Of a DNA stretch of 9,060 nucleotides, positions 6,504-9,060 are shown piece after piece. The notes beneath the pieces were generated by a model. The model did no database searches. It saw only the letters and a program-made list of their open reading frames with translations, and was not told the origin of the DNA. Origin of the DNA: Proteobacteria bacterium UBA664 (GTDB taxonomy: Bacteria > Pseudomonadota > Gammaproteobacteria > UBA7966). The position numbers and the translations under genes were made by a program. The DNA is taken from assembly GCA_002299125.1 (NCBI GenBank), contig DBNU01000017.1:1-9060 (forward strand), read 5' to 3'. Positions within the stretch are counted from its first letter, which is position 1, and each line of letters starts with the position of its first letter.

Positions 6504-7139
6504 ATGAGCAAGCGCCCAGCGGCGCGCCCCGGCTCGGTGCGCATCATCGGCGGCAGCCATCGTGGTCGCCGCATCCCCATCGTCGCCGACGATAGTCTGC
6601 GGCCGACACCGGATCGCATTCGCGAGACCCTCTTCAACTGGCTCGCGCCGGTGCTTCCCGGTGCTCGCGTACTCGACCTCTGTGCCGGCACCGGGGTGCT
6701 GGGCCTCGAGGCCCTCTCCCGCGGTGCCGCGCATTGCGTGGCGGTGGAGCGGGAGCCGGTACTGGCCCGCGCCATCGCCACCACTGCGGAGGCCTTCGGC
6801 CTGACCGGACGTCTCACGCTACTGACTGGCGATGCCGCCCAAGCACTGGCACGCCTGACCGATCGCTTCGATGTGGTCTTCCTGGACCCGCCCTACCCCG
6901 CCATGGCCTGGACGGCGCTGGCCGAGCATCTGCGGCAGCACGACCTGCTGACACCCCAGGCGCGGGTGTACCTCGAATGGCCGTCGGCGCTCGCGTCGGC
7001 CCCGTTGCCCGCGCATTGGCAGGCAGAGAAGGCGTCGCACGCCGGCGCGGTGCGTTTCGGGCTGTTCAGGCCGAGGGCGGCGGGGGCGGAGATCCAGGCA
7101 TGTCCCGACGCTCGGCCCGATCCTTTTCGCGGGGAGTGA
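6504..7139 (+). CDS. rsmD: 16S rRNA (guanine966-N2)-methyltransferase RsmD
   Basis: RsmD uses S-adenosylmethionine to methylate N2 of G966 of 16S rRNA in the assembled 30S subunit. The 211-residue protein shows the family N-terminus VRIIGGSHRGRRI (12-24), then LRPTPDRIRETLFNWL (32-47). Next come the SAM-binding motif LDLCAGTGVLGLEALSRGA (57-75), the acidic VERE (81-84) that closes the SAM ribose pocket, and the catalytic DPPY (128-131). E. coli RsmD is 198 residues; the fold appears complete by FGLFRP (185-190). The last 20 or so residues are a hydrophilic extension I cannot align to the family. Start ATG 6504 fits the homology. It is divergent from ftsY, as in E. coli and pseudomonads, and 98 bp upstream of coaD on the same strand. 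Confidence 0.95.
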   Translation: MSKRPAARPGSVRIIGGSHRGRRIPIVADDSLRPTPDRIRETLFNWLAPVLPGARVLDLCAGTGVLGLEALSRGAAHCVAVEREPVLARAIATTAEAFGLTGRLTLLTGDAAQALARLTDRFDVVFLDPPYPAMAWTALAEHLRQHDLLTPQARVYLEWPSALASAPLPAHWQAEKASHAGAVRFGLFRPRAAGAEIQACPDARPDPFRGE

Positions 7140-7164
7140 GGGTCCCGGGTTCGAGCCCTGCCCC

Positions 7165-7194
7165 TGCCCGCAGGAAGGGGGCCTTCGGTGGGCA
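7165..7194 (+). terminator. Imperfect hairpin between rsmD and coaD (weak terminator candidate)
   Basis: TGCCC (7165-7169) can pair with GGGCA (7190-7194), and inside it GAAGG (7174-7178) pairs with CCTTC (7182-7186) around GGG, leaving an asymmetric interior loop. ATTTCG follows, a short T-run of three. It is weaker than a standard intrinsic terminator and might be an attenuating or processing structure between rsmD and coaD. Confidence 0.3.
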
Positions 7195-7214
7195 ATTTCG
7201 TGGACAATCCGGCT

Positions 7215-7226
7215 GTCAGGTCTGAC
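7215..7226. promoter_or_regulatory. Small palindrome just upstream of coaD
   Basis: GTCAG-GT-CTGAC is a perfect 5-bp inverted repeat 11 bp before the coaD ATG. A TGGACA at 7201-7206 matches 5 of 6 bases of a -35 box, but nothing like a -10 lies at 16-18 bp, so I do not call a promoter. The palindrome would fit an operator or a small leader stem next to the AGGGG ribosome binding site (7229-7233); chance is also possible. Confidence 0.25.
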
Positions 7227-7237
7227 GCAGGGGCGAT

Positions 7238-7726
7238 ATGAACAACACGATCATCTATCCGGGCACCTTCGACCCGATCACCGATGGCCACACCGACATC
7301 GCCGCGCGGGCGGCGCGCATCTTCGATCGCGTGGTGCTGGCAGTGGCGCACGACACCGGCAAGCAGACGGCCTTCGATACCGACGAGCGGGTCGCCCTCG
7401 CCTGTGCCGCCACGGCGCATATCCGCAATGTCGAGGTCTGTCGCTTCGATGGCCTGCTCGCCAACTACCTGCGCGAGATTGGGTGTACCCGCGTCCTGCG
7501 CGGTCTGCGCGCCCTGTCGGACTTCGAGCATGAGTTCCAGCTCGCCAGCATGAACCGCCGCCTGGACGCGGACATCGAGACGCTCTTCCTGACCCCGGAC
7601 GAACGCTACAGCTTCATTTCCTCGAGCCTCGTGCGCCAGATCGCCGACCTCGGCGGCGAGGTCTCTGCCTTCGTGCACGAGGGCGTCGCCACGGCCCTGC
7701 GTGAGCGTCTCGCACGGCGTCAGTGA
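7238..7726 (+). CDS. coaD: Phosphopantetheine adenylyltransferase
   Basis: CoaD joins 4'-phosphopantetheine and ATP to give dephospho-CoA and pyrophosphate, the penultimate step of coenzyme A synthesis, in the cytoplasm as a hexamer. The 162-residue product has the typical size. It shows the nucleotidyltransferase motif YPGTFDPITDGH (7-18; T10 and H18 are the ATP phosphate contacts), the RGLR segment (88-91), the DFEHEFQLASMNR helix (95-107), and YSFISSSLVRQIA (124-136), the second ATP-binding signature. ATG 7238 has AGGGG at 7229-7233 with tight 4-nt spacing. It sits 98 bp behind rsmD, and co-transcription is plausible. The 3' end faces the moxR-type gene across a 142-bp gap with a strong hairpin. 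Confidence 0.97.
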   Translation: MNNTIIYPGTFDPITDGHTDIAARAARIFDRVVLAVAHDTGKQTAFDTDERVALACAATAHIRNVEVCRFDGLLANYLREIGCTRVLRGLRALSDFEHEFQLASMNRRLDADIETLFLTPDERYSFISSSLVRQIADLGGEVSAFVHEGVATALRERLARRQ

Positions 7727-7773
7727 AGCGGGACGTCCGGCCCCGGAGTCGTCGCGCCGGCGCTTTGGAAGAA

Positions 7774-7829
7774 CTGGATCCCCGCCGCAGCCTGCCCCCG
7801 AGTGCTCTTGTCGGGGGCGGGGATGACGG
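7774..7829 (+). repeat. Hairpin repeat, copy 3, at the coaD / MoxR convergent junction
   Basis: Two overlapping pairings share the same right arm. An inner stem pairs GCCCCCGA (7794-7801) with TCGGGGGC (7811-7818) around a 9-nt loop. An outer one pairs ATCCCCGCC (7778-7786) with GGCGGGGAT (7816-7824). The flanks CTGG on the left and GATGACGG on the right match the border of the repeat family seen at 229-249. Lying between two converging genes it could act as a bidirectional 3'-end barrier, but there is no T-run on either side. The rest of 7727-7868 holds nothing else I can support. Confidence 0.6.
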
Positions 7830-7868
7830 CGTGCCGGGCGACCACGCGCAGGCAGATGCAGTTGCACC

Positions 7869-8807
7869 TCAGGGGACCGGCACGCCCTCCAGCAGTCGTC
7901 GCACCAACTCGCCTCCCTCGATGAAGCCGGCCTGATGCGCCGGGGCCAGACGGTGCGCCAGTACCGGCAGCGCCAGATGCTGGAGATCATCGGGCCGCAC
8001 GGAGCGGCGGCCGTGCAGCCATGCCCAGGCCTGGGCGGCCCGAAGCCAGGCGAGGCCAGCCCGGGGTGAGACGCCATGGTCGATGGCGCTGTGCTCGCGA
8101 CTCGCCCGGAGCAAGGTCAGCAGGTAGTCGAGCACCACATCGGCTACGTGCACGCCCCGGATCTCGTTCGACCAGCCGCGTAGCTGCGCCGGATCGACCC
8201 GTGGATTCATGCGCGCGAGCAGATCACGGCGGGCCTCGCCCTGCAGCAGGGCGCGCTCGGCCGCAGGCCCCGGGTAACCGATGGCCAGGCGCATGAGGAA
8301 ACGATCGAGCTGCGATTCAGGCAGGGGGAAGGTGCCCACCTGTTCGCGCGGGTTCTGGGTGGCGATGACGAAGAAGGGCTGTGGCAGCGGATGACTCACG
8401 CCATCCACTGAGACCTGCCCCTCTTCCATGGCCTCCAGCAGGGCGCTCTGCGCCCGCGGGGTGGCGCGGTTCACCTCGTCCGCCAGCAGTACCTGTGCAA
8501 AGACCGGCCCCGGATGGAAGCGGAACTCGCCGCGCGCCGGTTCGTACACCGATGCCCCGAGGATGTCCGCCGGCAGCATGTCGGCCGTGAACTGCAGGCG
8601 GCGGAACTCGAGGCCGAGGAGCGCGGCGAGGGTGTGCGCGAGCGTGGTCTTGCCGACGCCGGGCAGATCCTCGATGAGCAGATGGCCGCCGGCGAGCAGG
8701 CAGGTGAGCGCGAGACGCAGTGCCTCGTCCTTGCCGAGGATGATACGGCTGGCCTCCGTCAGCAGATCGTCGAGGGGGCCGGTCTGCCCGGGGCGGGTGA
8801 CATTCAT
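7869..8807 (-). CDS. MoxR-family AAA+ ATPase
   Basis: MoxR ATPases are chaperone-like AAA+ proteins that help activate or assemble partner complexes, usually with a VWA-domain or DUF58 protein encoded next door. The 312-residue product has Walker A DLPGVGKTT (47-55), the family insert FTADMLPADILGASVYEP (73-90), Walker B VLLADEVNRA (106-115, with D110/E111), sensor 1 ATQNP (149-153), the LPESQLDRF stretch (162-170), and the sensor-2 region SPRAG (247-251). No membrane segment. I chose ATG 8807 because homology begins just after it and GGAG lies 11 nt upstream. An in-frame GTG at 8873 would add 22 low-complexity residues and overlap the pmbA stop by 8 nt, so it cannot be excluded. Same strand as pmbA. 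The usual downstream DUF58 gene is absent: the next gene is coaD on the opposite strand. Confidence 0.93.
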   Translation of the reverse strand: MNVTRPGQTGPLDDLLTEASRIILGKDEALRLALTCLLAGGHLLIEDLPGVGKTTLAHTLAALLGLEFRRLQFTADMLPADILGASVYEPARGEFRFHPGPVFAQVLLADEVNRATPRAQSALLEAMEEGQVSVDGVSHPLPQPFFVIATQNPREQVGTFPLPESQLDRFLMRLAIGYPGPAAERALLQGEARRDLLARMNPRVDPAQLRGWSNEIRGVHVADVVLDYLLTLLRASREHSAIDHGVSPRAGLAWLRAAQAWAWLHGRRSVRPDDLQHLALPVLAHRLAPAHQAGFIEGGELVRRLLEGVPVP

Positions 8808-8865
8808 CGGCAATGCGGCTCCGGTTGTTGGCGCAGGAAAATCCCGCTGCCGGCGGCACGGCCCC

Positions 8866-9060
8866 TCAGTCACCCGCGACCGTCATCTCGTCGATGAGTA
8901 TCGACCCGGTGCGGATGCGCGAGTTGTCATCCTCGTCATTGGCCACGGCCTGGATGCCGAGGAACATGTCCTTCAGGTTGCCGGCGATGGTGATCTCCTC
9001 CACCGGATAGGCGATGGCACCGCCCTCGACGCGAAAGCCCGCCGCCCCGCGCGAGTAGTC
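8866..9060 (-). CDS. pmbA: Metalloprotease PmbA/TldE, C-terminal end (partial)
   Basis: Only the last 64 residues are in the window; the gene runs off the right edge and stops at TGA 8868-8866. The peptide YSRGAAGFRVEGGAIAYPVE, then EITIAGNLKDMF, NDEDDNSRIRTGS and the closing DEMTVAG match the C-terminus of PmbA (TldE) closely. PmbA pairs with TldD to form a zinc-dependent peptidase that degrades unfolded peptides, matures microcin B17 and related peptides, and handles the CcdA antitoxin in E. coli. PmbA itself is the non-catalytic subunit, so TldD is expected elsewhere in the genome. The MoxR-type gene begins 58 nt downstream on the same strand. An incomplete copy at the window edge only, not a truncated gene. 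Confidence 0.93.
   Translation of the reverse strand, partial: DYSRGAAGFRVEGGAIAYPVEEITIAGNLKDMFLGIQAVANDEDDNSRIRTGSILIDEMTVAGD

Noticed and set aside
7100..7180. Complete tRNA gene around the GGTTCGAGCCC string
   Set aside because: No D arm, anticodon arm or matching 5' acceptor strand upstream; the preceding bases code for the RsmD C-terminus.
6893..8077. 394-codon open frame on the minus strand across rsmD, coaD and the moxR end
   Set aside because: It runs antisense to two well-supported genes and overlaps moxR in another frame; no domain seen.
1..9060. Defence island, CRISPR array, toxin-antitoxin pair, prophage or insertion sequence
   Set aside because: Nearly all coding space is taken by recognised housekeeping genes; no spaced repeat array, transposase, integrase or small toxin/antitoxin pair was seen on either strand.

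Overview
This window reads as ordinary chromosomal housekeeping DNA from a GC-rich gammaproteobacterium. The TypA, YheS-type ABC-F, YbjQ, FtsY, RsmD, CoaD and PmbA products all resemble the gammaproteobacterial versions I know, and the divergent ftsY / rsmD pair with coaD close behind is a common gammaproteobacterial arrangement. I cannot name the genus. I see no insertion sequence, prophage, CRISPR array, integrase, rRNA or complete tRNA, and I found no candidate for a new multi-gene system.

Layout, left to right. (1) 1-176 (+) is the 3' end of a gene whose product ends in an OST-HTH/LOTUS RNA-binding domain. (2) 268-732 (-) is dtd (D-aminoacyl-tRNA deacylase), downstream of and co-oriented with typA/bipA, 787-2619 (-). 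A perfect 13-bp inverted repeat fills most of the 54-nt typA-dtd gap. (3) 2620-2801 is a divergent intergenic region with an exact TATAAT facing typA. (4) 2802-4700 (+) is a YheS-type ABC-F ATPase, followed by a hairpin repeat and then ybjQ, 4852-5172 (+). (5) 5225-6367 (-) is ftsY, convergent with ybjQ and divergent from rsmD, 6504-7139 (+). coaD, 7238-7726 (+), follows rsmD. (6) 7869-8807 (-) is a MoxR-family AAA+ ATPase, downstream of the 3' end of pmbA/tldE, 8866-9060 (-).

Translation is the common theme. Dtd removes D-amino acids from mischarged tRNA. TypA and the ABC-F protein act on the ribosome. RsmD methylates 16S rRNA. FtsY docks translating ribosomes at the membrane through SRP. 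CoaD makes the CoA precursor dephospho-CoA, and PmbA with MoxR points to peptide processing and AAA+ remodelling. The clustering probably reflects a conserved housekeeping neighbourhood rather than one pathway.

Non-coding features most worth keeping: the typA-dtd inverted repeat; a small hairpin repeat family sharing a GGGGAYGACG-type core, present three times and always just past the 3' end of a plus-strand gene; a 12-bp tandem repeat in the ftsY linker; and a short tRNA T-arm-like string behind rsmD. No gene-free stretch exceeds 300 bases.
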